Shown in pieces: positions 9,101 through 17,652 of a stretch of 31,271 nt of DNA (position 1 is the stretch's first letter; each line of letters begins with the position of its first letter). Position numbers and translations under genes: made by a program. The stretch comes from Apostichopus californicus (Eukaryota; Echinodermata; Holothuroidea; Aspidochirotida; Stichopodidae), in NCBI GenBank assembly GCA_020650975.1, contig JAIPMN010001749.1, positions 9,702 to 40,972 of the forward strand, given 5' to 3'. Below the pieces are notes generated by a model. The model saw only the letters and a program-made list of their open reading frames with translations, did not search any database and was not told the DNA's origin.

Positions 9101-10557
9101 TTGGTCTTAGGGTTAAAGAAGAAAGATTACAACAATACAGAGTTTCAACTTTTTGCATCATAACAAAGAACACACAAGTGAGATTTAAACTGGATTGAAT
9201 ACAGCAGCTGGTTTTACTCATTTATAGCTCAGTATTTTGTTATGACAATAGCAGTTCATGATATCCATAATTTTATAATGAAATATTGTGACTATACGTT
9301 ACAGCACACAGGTTGGGAAAGGGGAGATGGTGTTGGAGGGGATCTTACCAGGGCATAAGGATGATGGGGTGGGGGAAAAGCCAGTGTTGGAGGGGATATT
9401 ACCTGGGCATAAGGATGATGGGGGTGGAGGAGAAGCCAGTGTTGGAGGGGATCTTACCAGGGCACAAGGATGATGGGGTGGGGGAGAAGCCAGTGTTGGA
9501 GGGGATCTTACCAGGGCACAAGGATGATGGGTGGGGGAGAAGCCAGTGTTGGAGTGGATCTTACCAGGGCACAAGGGTGATGGGGTGGGGGAGAGGCCAG
9601 AGTTATTACAGTATGCACTGACTACATCTCACCTTCATCGATTACACTGTTGTATCTCTGTTCCAACTCAGCAATGGTTAACTGCAAGTCTTGAATTGAT
9701 TGGTTAAGCATTTCTCTGAAAAAGAAAGTTAAAAGATCAAAATTCAAATTAGACAATAGTCCATTTAATGGCAATTTTGTTAATTTAAGTTGCAATATTG
9801 GGAAAACTACCCATTGAGGACCTGTCGTTGGGCTGAGCAGAAGTTAGGCTAGTCATCTAGTCCTAGCCTAGACTTACGATAGTATATAGTACTACTAGTA
9901 GTAGCATGGTGGGCTCATAATTGACGCACTTAAGGATTTGATCAACTGTATGTGTTTTTCATATGTGTAGTTCCTCAGAAATGTAATGATCTCTAAATAT
10001 TTAGGGATATGTGCTTATGCACCGTACAATTGAGCAGAATCTGACCACAAAATGTCTGCCGTGTCAAGTTCTTTCATACCCCTAAATTGGCCATTCGTCG
10101 ATACGCTAAGTGTAGTGTAGGACTTAGTATACATCCATTGACTTTGGATGCAGTTTGCTATGCTCTGAGCCTCTAAGCTCAAACAGGTCAGGTCCCAGGG
10201 ATTAGTGGTATCATATTGAGGTAATGTTGGTTATTTTTATGGTGTAAGATTTCCAAATGCCCAAATAACGTGCAAAACTGGGGGAGGGTGTTAAAAGCTT
10301 AAGAAAAACCCAAATTTGGTCAGCAAATAGCTGAAATGGAGTCAAGCTCGTGAAATATGTTAACGAGGGTGCGTCAATCATGAAGCCTTTACTATATTAC
10401 TAGTACTAGTAGTCTAGTAGTAGTAGCAGTATCCTTCATAGGCCTAGTAATATTAAAGCATCACTTACTTCATTTGCTTTTCTTGTGCCAGTTCGGCTTG
10501 CAGTCTATCTAAGTCTCTTTCCTCGTCAGTCTGCTCGAAAGGCCTTTTGTTAGCCAT
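3054..10557 (-). CDS. CCDC169: CCDC169-like coiled-coil protein, complete 7-exon gene (232 aa)
   Basis: Coding exons on the minus strand are 10557-10469, 9715-9633, 8554-8400, 7078-6980, 4819-4766, 4206-4088 and 3153-3054. Each intron starts GT and ends AG, and the junction phases (2,1,0,0,0,2) fit, giving one 232-residue frame from MANKRPFEQ to a TGA after KLDYHSS. Residues about 11-110 and 110-160 are rich in charged heptads (ELAQEKQ, IAELEQRY, KQLEREK) and should form coiled coil. The tail is basic (PRKGPIKR, KKLPKL). From memory, the human protein is 214 aa and has the same blocks in the same order: EWKTR, KQLE-x-EK, QESKA, then a K-R-G-P-x-K tail. The family's molecular function is not established. 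The introns hold several unrelated tandem arrays, but the exons are clean. Assignment is from sequence pattern, not a search. Confidence 0.85.
3541..4087 (-). repeat. Minisatellite derived from CCDC169 exon 6 and its splice donor (5 extra units)
   Basis: The block TCCAGTGATCTAGATGCTTG occurs in the true exon and five times more; the CCATCC that includes its first bases starts at 3596, 3710, 3798, 3892, 3990 and 4091 (periods 114, 88, 94, 98, 101). Each extra unit, read on the minus strand, repeats about 55 nt of the 3' end of exon 6 (the GAGAGGATATG block, a C-rich tract, AGTCACAAGCATC, CTGGATGGAAA) plus the donor and about 30 nt of intron. Four of the five extra units keep GTAAGT; the unit at 3710 has ATAAGT. 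The + strand of the array has long G runs. Confidence 0.9.
4088..4206 (-). CDS. CCDC169: CCDC169 coding exon 6
   Basis: The acceptor is TTTTTTGATACACAG and the donor is GGAAA|GTAAGT, phase 2. It encodes ASQKLGHLKTGSKVQWDTYG and then KSPRGYVPPQSQASRSLDG. Its 3' half, with the donor, is the founder of the tandem array in the next intron. Reading past the donor gives an immediate in-frame stop (AAG TAA). Confidence 0.82.
4496..4630. repeat. Three-unit tandem repeat in CCDC169 intron 5
   Basis: Units begin at 4496, 4537 and 4583 with ACAACCCTGCCTGAAAATG and end in AATTATTGACTG-like sequence. Periods are 41 and 46. Confidence 0.85.
4766..4819 (-). CDS. CCDC169: CCDC169 coding exon 5
   Basis: A 54-bp phase 0/0 exon between acceptor CTCCTCAG and donor CAG|GTAAAT. 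It encodes AFHKANEERKGYITELKQ, which continues the QESK-A-x-x-K-x-N-x-E-R motif of the family. Confidence 0.85.
5210..6430. repeat. 52-bp satellite array with 3-unit higher-order repeat, CCDC169 intron 4
   Basis: About 25 copies of a 44-52 bp unit with the blocks GCACACCCCTAAATATATTA, TTAGCAGCACATCTGGTGAT and TGGTGGAATGAA. From about 5404 to 6020 a trimer of variant units (TAAAAATATT, TGAATTTATT and TAAATATATAGTA types) repeats as a block; its GATCGTGGAATG marker occurs at 5404, 5555, 5711 and 5867, so the higher-order period is 151-156 bp. Long frames across it are satellite translations. Confidence 0.92.
6980..7078 (-). CDS. CCDC169: CCDC169 coding exon 4
   Basis: The acceptor is CATTCTTTCAG and the donor is AAG|GTAATG; the exon is 99 bp and phase 0 at both ends. 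It encodes 33 residues including LRKLAKQLEREKASF and WRLDQESK, matching the family's KQLE-x-EK and QESK blocks. Confidence 0.87.
7117..7172. repeat. Small palindrome with flanking direct repeat in intron 3
   Basis: ATTATTCAACA and its reverse complement lie 3 nt apart at about 7121-7145, and TATAAATCAGATTATTCAAC occurs twice. Possibly a remnant of a small inverted-repeat element. Confidence 0.6.
8335..8400 (-). repeat. 12-bp GTAGGTATAGGT array abutting the exon 3 donor
   Basis: Read on the gene strand, intron 3 starts with repeats of GTAGGTATAGGT. GTAGGT occurs six times in the array, and the first copy is the donor itself. The reading frame stays open across the first units (VGIG per unit) until a TAG in the fourth. 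Confidence 0.9.
8400..8554 (-). CDS. CCDC169: CCDC169 coding exon 3
   Basis: The acceptor is TTTTTTTTCACCTCAG and the donor is GAG|GTAGGT. The 155-bp exon completes a glycine codon and then encodes NEWKTRFENQEELNQLWQKQ and onward to YDELSE. The EWKTR block is the most recognisable part of the family. The donor is the first unit of a tandem GTAGGT array that fills the start of intron 3. Confidence 0.88.
9318..9600. repeat. 53-55 bp minisatellite, 5 units, CCDC169 intron 2
   Basis: Units share CCAGTGTTGGAGGGGATCTT and GCACAAGGATGATGGGGTGG. The marker CTTACC or its variant falls at 9344, 9398, 9453, 9507 and 9560. On the gene strand four of the five units contain the donor-like CTGGTAAGAT. The array begins about 30 nt inside the intron from the exon 2 donor. 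Confidence 0.92.
9633..9715 (-). CDS. CCDC169: CCDC169 coding exon 2
   Basis: The acceptor is TTTCTTTTTCAG and the donor is GAAG|GTGAG. The exon is 83 bp, enters in phase 2 and leaves in phase 1. It encodes EMLNQSIQDLQLTIAELEQ and on to VIDE, a strongly heptad-patterned segment. It is too short for most ORF callers and is recognised from its splice sites and from joining cleanly to its neighbours. Confidence 0.85.
9909..10388. mobile_element. Possible degenerate MITE in CCDC169 intron 1
   Basis: GGGCTCATAATTGACGCAC at about 9910-9928 and an inverted, imperfect match (GTGCGTCAATCATGAAGCC, about 10369-10387) bound about 480 bp. Both sides are flanked by TAG-type simple repeats, so a target duplication cannot be read. 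It could be chance or a decayed DNA transposon. Confidence 0.35.
10469..10557 (-). CDS. CCDC169: CCDC169 coding exon 1
   Basis: It starts at the ATG at 10557 and encodes MANKRPFEQTDEERDLD onward through residue 29 plus two bases of codon 30. The donor is AA|GTAAGT, phase 2. The upstream sequence on this strand is AT-rich and has no in-frame extension that I would prefer; the next exon continues the coiled-coil reading frame. Confidence 0.85.
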
Positions 10558-11485
10558 TATTCTCAAATTTTAAAGGACAGATTTGGCAACGTGACGAGCT
10601 CCTTTTCAGAAATCCAGGTATATTTGATACTTCTAGTGCTACTCTCTCAACACTAAAATATGCGCGATATCAATTTAAATCATCATGCAACTGTACGTTC
10701 AACCACACAGTACTGTCGTATGTACTTTCATTGTTTATACATAGTCCCATGAGTAACTATGACGACGTAAAATAAGTTTAGTAATATCGCCCTCTAAAAT
10801 AAACATATCAGCGCCAGCTCTTATGGCTCTAATGTATATGTTCCACAAAAATTAATCCTTATCTGTGAGTTGTGATATGTCGCTCAAGTGCGAACTCTGA
10901 ACAAGAACGACCGGTTTATTAATGTGTACGGGAGATTATATAGGGAAAATAATAACTAATGACAGCTGAATATGTCCTCTTTGTTCAAAGTTTATATTCC
11001 TGATTGAATTCAAGCTGTTCGATCGATTCCTTGTCTTGGATTTCAGAGGAAAACAGTGGAAGAGACATTTAGAAATCATAGTAGATTCGTCATATAACCA
11101 CTTAGTCAACAGTAGCGCCCTTCCTCAAAAATAAACAGATAAATAAATAAATAAAAACTAAGAATGATGAAGTGGATGGCGCTAAATGCAAATTTGAATT
11201 ATTTGGCCAGAAATTCAACATGGTTTCTAATTTTTGTCTGACAGTTTTAATCTTGATATTAGTTAGAGAATAATTGAAATCGAATTTCTGACGAGGTTAT
11301 CGTTATAAAAATGACCTGATTAACGCAGCTTGAAAAAACTAATGGCTAATCGATCAGTTTAATATATTTCGTCTTCAAGCATAACATTATCAAGAAAAAT
11401 CAAACAAGGTTTCCCTTTGTCATAAAAGTGTTTCACTCCTTGGAACTGAGAATTGTACCGTTATCATGTTAGGACGGTCACACAG
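10558..11485. other. CCDC169 upstream region, no other gene recognised
   Basis: The promoter and 5' untranslated region of CCDC169 must lie here or further right, but I see no TATA box at a convincing place. An (AAAT)n tract lies at about 11128-11155. Confidence 0.4.
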
Positions 11486-11493
11486 GTGTGTGC

Positions 11494-11882
11494 AGTGGCG
11501 TCGCAAGACATATAAATCTTGGGGGACAGGGAGGGGGGGAGGCACAGCACTTACTTAGTGAGGAACAATGTTTATTTGTAAATGCCGTTCTGGGGGAGGG
11601 GTCTAAAGGGAAGGGTTGTCCCCTGGTGAGAAATTTTTGATTAATTAAGGGTCCTTATATGCAATCTGGTGCTATATTTTGCAACTTGAAGTAACTTTAT
11701 GTTCAAAGTATTTTCGGGCTTAGTCTGTCCGATATTTATGTTTTCAATTGAGGCAGATAAAGTTTTTGTTTGAGTATTTTTTGAACACTACAAATCGCAT
11801 ATGGAGGGGGGGGGGGGCACATGGGTAGCACGATTCTTTTGGGAGGGCGCGTGCCCTCAGACCACCCCTTGGCGACGCCACT
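11494..11882. mobile_element. hAT-like MITE, 389 bp, with 8-bp target duplication
   Basis: Terminal inverted repeats AGTGGCGTCGC and GCGACGCCACT (with CAAG/CTTG just inside) are flanked on both sides by GTGTGTGC (11486-11493 and 11883-11890). The 8-bp duplication and the AGTGGCG-type ends fit the hAT superfamily. It has no transposase frame. The frame at 11736-11975 on the minus strand is not coding. Confidence 0.85.
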
Positions 11883-11890
11883 GTGTGTGC

Positions 11891-12348
11891 AATTATAATT
11901 GCTCAGTGCTCTCATTGCTGTAGCACAACATGTATACCTGCCAGTGGTCGAAAGTAAATACATAAAAATGACCACACTAAATCATGGTAATCCAACGGCG
12001 ATAAAGAAGTCCACTACTCCATGTAGACTGGATCACGTAAGCCAAGCTTTCTAAGTCAAATTGTGAAACTTAATCAATAGTGTGATGTTTGCATTGATTT
12101 TAAGTTCCATACCGGTAAGTAATCTCAAGAAAGTTTTTTTTTCGTTTCTTGGTTTACATGTGACATTGAAAATGTTGTGTATTACTCTTTTCTGATGTCT
12201 AATTGAAATCTTTGGATATGTAATTGATATCAGTTTTTGCGTTTGCTGGTAAGGATAAGGATCACTCTTTCCGATTTACTGACATTTTGACGATTCGTAT
12301 TGATGTGCCCAATTCCGTTACCTGTATTATATGCTATCGTAGTTTACT
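11891..12348. other. Intergenic, no feature recognised
   Basis: Unique-looking AT-rich sequence without convincing exons. Confidence 0.4.
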
Positions 12349-12500
12349 GGCCTATCTAGCAGTTGGCATATGTAACAGTATGCCTAATGGCATATCTAAC
12401 AGTATGCCTAATGCCCTTCCTAGCAGTAAGCCTATCTAGTTGTGGCCTATCTAGCTGTAGTTCTATATACTGTAGCTGTTTGGTCTATCTAGCTGTCCTT
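12349..12500. repeat. Degenerate short tandem repeat (GGCCTATCTAGCAGT type)
   Basis: About six units of 22-30 bp built around GGCCTATCTAGCTGT or GGCATATCTAACAGTATGCC. Confidence 0.65.
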
Positions 12501-12870
12501 TTAAGCTCATGATCGAGGGTGTCCAAATGATAAAGAGCCTGGACACGAAAACTAAAACAACTTCATCCACTCTCAATCCTTTTATGCGAGACTGTATAAC
12601 CGTATGCATGATGAACCTACGTCAAGTTGGTATCATGGGTCCCTTGGTAGGGGGGGGGGGGTGAAATTACACATGACGATGGTTAAGGTTGTTGAGCGAT
12701 CTACAGCATTGTGTATCTGCGTTGATAAAACCCACAGATAAAACACATATTCACTTTCAGCCATATAAAAGGACTTGACATGTGTGTCGATCTGGAGATA
12801 CTGGCAACTTATTCTTGGAAATGAAAAGTTGTTGAACAGCGCTTTCTATTTTCAACGTGTACAACACCGT

Positions 12871-12943
12871 CAGACCAGGGACTCAAGCTGCTACTCTAAC
12901 CATCTGTTTTACCTCCATGCTCTAACGCAGATCCCTGGTCAGA
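12871..12943. repeat. Degenerate member of the CCAGGGA hairpin family
   Basis: CAGACCAGGGA at the left and TCCCTGGTC at the right enclose AGCTGCTACTCTAAC on one arm and GCTCTAACGCAGA on the other, both related to the arms of the perfect hairpin at 23691-23743. The interior is diverged. Confidence 0.6.
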
Positions 12944-13689
12944 CCACATAAATAGGCCTAGATGTTGTATACTGGGGGCAGAAGTTCAATCTTGATACAT
13001 AATATTTCAAGAAACAATGAGTGCTAATGGTTTTTCATAGCAATGGCGGTTTTCAAGATATTGACAATAACCACCTATGAACTGTCACTCCTCTGCTTCC
13101 TGTCGGGTTCCCGGTTATATGTCATTGTTACAACGGTAAAATAACATCGGATGCACAATGTTATTCAATTATATATTATTTCTTTTTCACCTTGATAGTT
13201 CATCACCTACCGGTATACATCTGCAGTGTGTTGAGACAGAAGTTCAAGGCTACACATTCAGATCGTAGTTCGCAAGAATGTTTAGAACCAGACAGCAAAA
13301 CTGCAGTGTGGTTTCGATGATGCTACATGAATAATCGTATATGAATGTGACACACTAGGCTGTAGCATATAGCCAGGATGAACAACATACTTCAAAATAG
13401 TCCAGTAAAAACAATATTCACATTGGCAGCTGATAATCGAGATGGACACTTTTCTTGTATTCAGTGTACAGATTGATCTCTACCAAAGACAACAGACTTC
13501 TTCTCAGGCCTCGACAAATATTTTTATAAGCACTCGCTCTTTGGGGACCGTGACTACAAATATACTCGCGAAAACACAAAATTCACTCGGCGCTATATAT
13601 GTTCGCTGTTCAAGTCTCCATAGTACAGATCTGCACATCGATACTTTCTGTGAACAAAGGTTAGGCAGATACATGGTGCTACTTATTTG

Positions 13690-14058
13690 CACATTGGAAA
13701 ATGATGTATCTGTGCAGTATGAAAAAAACCTTATCCAAATCCGTTTGAAATTTCTCTGAATCGCTATTAGAAGAGACCTCAGAATACAATTTGGTGTCAT
13801 CAGCAAACTTCTTAGCTGTACACAAAATATCTCCGTCAATGTCATTAATATAGGCAACAAACAACAAGAGACCCAAAACAGACCCTTGTGGAACCCCACT
13901 AGTAACATCCTGTCAAGAAAAAGCACAGCCTTTAATTACCACCCTCTGTTTCCTATTACCAAGCCAATTCTCGATCCAAGACAGTAAATTCCCATTGACA
14001 CCCATACTCTTCAGCCTACGTAAAAGACGCTGGTGGGGAACTCTATCAAAAGTTTTCC
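13690..14058 (-). mobile_element. LINE reverse-transcriptase fragment (CR1/L2/Jockey-like), degenerate
   Basis: On the minus strand one frame reads KTFDRVPHQRLLRRLKSMGV, then LLSWIENWLGNRKQRVVIKG, a stop in place of a conserved tryptophan, then VTSGVPQGSVLG-LLLF, YINDID and FADDTKLY. These are reverse-transcriptase blocks A, B and C of a non-LTR retrotransposon. Only the middle of the domain is left, about 370 bp. Past FADDTKLYSE the match decays within about 40 codons. The left end joins a different repeat at about 14058. A 140-codon frame at 13504-13926 is a shadow in another frame. Confidence 0.85.
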
Positions 14059-14400
14059 ACAGTTTGGCCTTTAGTGACTCCAAATGACCTTTGACTCCCA
14101 CAAAAACAACAGGCGTCTTGTACTTAACGTTTGCAACTACATACTAAATATGAGATGGTCGAAATGTCCCTTCTTGGGATATCGTGTTTAAAAAGTTTCA
14201 CAATTTCACCCCTGGTGACCCCAAATGACATTTGGCGTCCTAGAAAACAATAGGCTTCTTCTACTCAATGTGGTCCTCCTAGCAATCAAATATGAGCTTA
14301 GTCCAAGTTTCCCTTCTTGAGATATCGTGTTTACGAGCAAGGCGTCACACATACACATTTAGATACGCACACTCATCCGCCTGCATGACTATACAAAGGT
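14059..14400 (+). repeat. Dispersed repeat, about 140-bp units, copy A
   Basis: Two units begin near CCAAATGACCTTTGACTCCC (about 14080) and CCAAATGACATTTGGCGTCC (about 14221), each followed by a block like ATAGGCTTCTTCTACTCA and GATATCGTGTTTA. It ends in a CA-rich stretch after ACGAGCAAGGCGTCACACA. Copies B and C below share this ending. Confidence 0.75.
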
Positions 14401-15090
14401 TACGATGTTATCGAAATCAAAAGGTAGGATTATAACCAGATAGGGGGTTGCGTGAGGAAAGGTTAACACAGACGGTAACAAGTAAATTATTGCGAACAAT
14501 AATTCTTGCACCGTGAACTGTAAAGTCAGAAATTTGTGTTCACTCAGGACAGCGGTTGATAGATGATGACGTCACAATGAAAAGATCAATAATTAAATGA
14601 AGGATCGATCCTCAGACAGTCCGTCGAGCAAGAACAAACATGTACATAGAAAGGGCGGATACTTCACAAAATGTACAAATCATATGTACGGCTGCACGGC
14701 TTCCACAGACAATACGTGATCTTCACATTCAGAACAAGACCAAAAGTATACGGTATTAGATAATAATGAGGACCCAAATGTTTCTCACCAAACTCGTCTT
14801 CTTAATTCCATTCCTCATAGATAAAATATGGTCACGTGATCATGACAACTCTACTCCAAGCGTATGCGATTATGAACGACTATCCGCGTTTAAGCAGATG
14901 GTGCCGTTCTTTAAAACGACTACATGGATAACCCGAACCTAACTTCTCGTAAATAATCATTCCATCAACATCGGTGCTGTAACGGTCACATATAAGATCC
15001 CCCTGTTTATAAAAGGGAGCCTGGAGAGCAATGGAAAATCCCAAGTAATGTATATTCATCTTTAATCTGCCAGTTGGGATAATTTCCTAA
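14401..15090. other. Intergenic, no gene recognised
   Basis: TTTATAAAAGGGAG at about 15006 looks like a TATA box but no transcript can be placed after it. Confidence 0.4.
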
Positions 15091-15094
15091 TGCG

Positions 15095-15265
15095 TATACC
15101 TCTCTAAACTGTACTCCAATATCATGCTTCAAAACACTCATACTAACAGTATCGACAGTTCCTAATCTTTATCTGATCCTAATACCTCTCTAAACTGTAC
15201 TCCAATATCATGCTCTCAAAGCACTGGTATTGTCAGTACGAACAGTTCCTAACCTTGATCTGATA
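15095..15265. repeat. 86-bp tandem duplication
   Basis: TACCTCTCTAAACTGTACTC starts at 15097 and again at 15183, with CAGTTCCTAA and a GATCTGAT-like end in both copies. Confidence 0.8.
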
Positions 15266-15850
15266 GAAACATGATATTCATACTACTCGTACTGTCAAGA
15301 CGAGTGCGCCGGAAGCGAAAAAAATTGTCCCGACTGGTGTGCCTTGGTAATTAATGTTTAAGGGAGCATATGACATATAATGACCTTTTAGAAAATGATG
15401 TTTCAGTTTATGTATTATGTATTGGGTCAATTCATAAGTTTGGGCTCAATTTGTTACAGTTGTGGTGTATCTGCCACATTGTAAATGAATCAGACATGTT
15501 CTATGTAATCAGAGTAGCCTATACCTTTTATTATAAAGTAGCAAGACAAAAGGAATGTACTTGTGCACAAGAGATACTTCACTGTAAGAAGCTTCATTTA
15601 TAAGAACGGTCCGGGCTCCCTGGGCCGCACCGGCCTAGTTACACCGCTTGTTGATATCTAACGTAGGGAACAGGTCTTGGTATGTATATTCATCATAATG
15701 TTACCCCATCGAAGCAAAGATCCAGTCACGCTGTGTCAGGGTAACGATCCGTTAAGATAAAGCGTGGGCTTCCCATTCCCTGGCATATTGCAGAGGTATA
15801 GGAAATGACAACGACGACGGTAGGATCAAAATCGACTAAATATATTAGGG
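15266..15850. other. Intergenic, no gene recognised
   Basis: A 77-codon frame at 15370-15603 has no recognisable content or splice context. Confidence 0.4.
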
Positions 15851-15854
15851 CTTG

Positions 15855-16000
15855 TATTACCAGGGTTACAAGTGTCTGATACTACATCGACTAAGTATAA
15901 CATCGATGTTATATCGACCATGGAGCTATTTTCATTAATAGCTCCATGCATCGACGAAGTATAACTGTTTTTACCATGGTTACAACAAGTGTCCGATCTG
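15855..16000. repeat. Nested direct repeat and hairpin
   Basis: CATCGACTAAGTATAAC and CATCGACGAAGTATAAC flank a perfect 12-bp inverted repeat, CATGGAGCTATT (15919-15930) and its complement (15937-15948) with a 6-nt loop. A related pair, CCAGGGTTACAAGTGTCTGA and CCATGGTTACAACAAGTGTC, lies at the outer edges. Confidence 0.7.
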
Positions 16001-16900
16001 TAAACAACGGAAATAAATCGCCAGTCTGGAAGTCTTGCGGCTTAAACATACGAGTTACAGCTTATGGCATGTATATTACACACTATTGAGGTCAATACAT
16101 AATAGTGTAGTTATCACATAATTGGGGTAATATTGCTATTTTGAATTTGCGTAAATGCTCTAAAATTGCACAGACTGTCTAGTTATCAGTGTTTACTCTT
16201 AAAGATACAAAAAAAGCCAATGGCAACGTATATGGTAAGCTTGCCATACACTCAGAATATCTAACTACAAAATAAAACTCCACGAGAGAGTACATTTGAT
16301 ACACATTTTAACCAGCAAGTCAGTTAGCTTTTTCATTCCTTGACACACAATTTGCTCAAAATTCAACATAATAATCTGACTAATGTAAAGCAAGTGAGTT
16401 TTAAAGTTTTCCAAGAATTAAGTGAGAACCAGAAACGATTTGTAGTATTCCCTTGTGGGCATCGACCATGTCGTTCACTCATAAGGATTTTACAGTATAG
16501 AATTTTAAACTAAAATGTTTCAATATCCAGAAAGAAAAGTCTTCTTATATTTTTAATATAGACATATTTGAACAATTTTGAGCTTGCAAATCCCTTTAAT
16601 AATTGGTGAGAGTTACATAACATTGTTTATATACTGTGAAACATTTGGAGAAAATGCCCAATTTCCCACCATTTGACCCCTTGAGCCAGTTTGTGCCCAT
16701 TTTAGATAACCTGTCGACCCCTTGAAGTTCAAAGGGTGAAAACTGATGGGAGGATAGTATAAAGTCTGAAGTAGATTTAATTACCTGGATGCCAGATATG
16801 TTTCGTTGAAGACCTGTAGCGCCCCTTTACAGAACTGAACTGAAATGAATTTCACCAAACTATGTTCACCTAATGCAAATCACAGCATTGGAGAGTTCAA
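16001..16900. other. Intergenic, no gene recognised
   Basis: AT-rich sequence without convincing exons or RNA genes. Confidence 0.4.
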
Positions 16901-16919
16901 AGGTTAATTGTAGCTTTAA

Positions 16920-17415
16920 GTTTGGAGTTATCATGTTTAAAAGGTTTAACTATTTTGATGCATGTTGAACTCATGTGACCTTTGACCTCTACCAATTTCA
17001 ATAGGATTCTTACACTCACCAAGCTGGATCTATACTAAGTATGAAGTTCAAGGAAGATTTACTTATTGGTGTTATCAAGATTTCAGACATTCACTTAAAT
17101 GTTGACCACCCATGACATTTGACCTCCACCAATTTCAATAGGGTTCTTGTACACAACAAGCTGAATCTGCATACTGCATGTTAAACAAAGACGTACTTTT
17201 TGAGTTATCGTTTTCACAAAGTTTTCAGACTTTGACCTCTGTTAACACCACGTGACCATTGAACTTCACAGAAAGCAAAAGGCTTCTTGTACTCCTTAAG
17301 ACGGATCCACACCAAGTATGAAGTTACCGTGTTTACAAGCAAGTGTCACATACATACACACACAGGCGATCACCATCACAGAGATTCCTTTTGCTTCCGA
17401 CAAGGAATAAAAAAG
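16920..17415 (+). repeat. Dispersed repeat, about 140-bp units, copy B
   Basis: Three units begin at TGACCTTTGACCTCTACC (16976), TGACATTTGACCTCCACC (about 17113) and TGACCATTGAACTTCACA (about 17252). Each continues with a block like CAATAGGATTCTTACACTC and a GAAGTT or GTTATC block. The copy ends in GTGTTTACAAGCAAGTGTCA, a CA-rich stretch and GACAAGGAATAAAA. It lies just downstream of the sulfotransferase. Confidence 0.8.
16976..16988 (-). promoter_or_regulatory. DR1-type nuclear receptor motif in repeat copy B
   Basis: The minus strand reads AGGTCAAAGGTCA, a perfect direct repeat of AGGTCA with one base between. RXR heterodimers, HNF4 and COUP-TF bind such sites in other animals. Presence of the motif is seen; use is unknown. 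Confidence 0.4.
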
Positions 17416-17652
17416 CAAGTTGCTGATTTTCTCAAATTTTATACTCTTTACGACTATAAATAAATTGTGAAAGCTTGTGTCTTTTTCCCACACGCACACT
17501 TTAATCTCATACCATTCTATACGCATTGCGTTACTTCAGTGTTATCGTTTCATGGAATTGTTGGAATATTGAAAAACATAAAAAAAACATCACTAACACT
17601 TTTAGTATGGCTAGTACTTGCATATTGAATCGAGATGACATAAGCAATTACG

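Noticed and set aside
9299-9621. Open frames of 91-102 codons on both strands
   Set aside because: They are translations of the 53-55 bp minisatellite and change frame between units.
13442-13926. 105- and 140-codon frames over the LINE
   Set aside because: The true reverse-transcriptase frame is a different one; these are shadows.
15006-15020. TATA-box promoter (also at about 12763 and 19056)
   Set aside because: No gene start lies at a fitting distance downstream on that strand.
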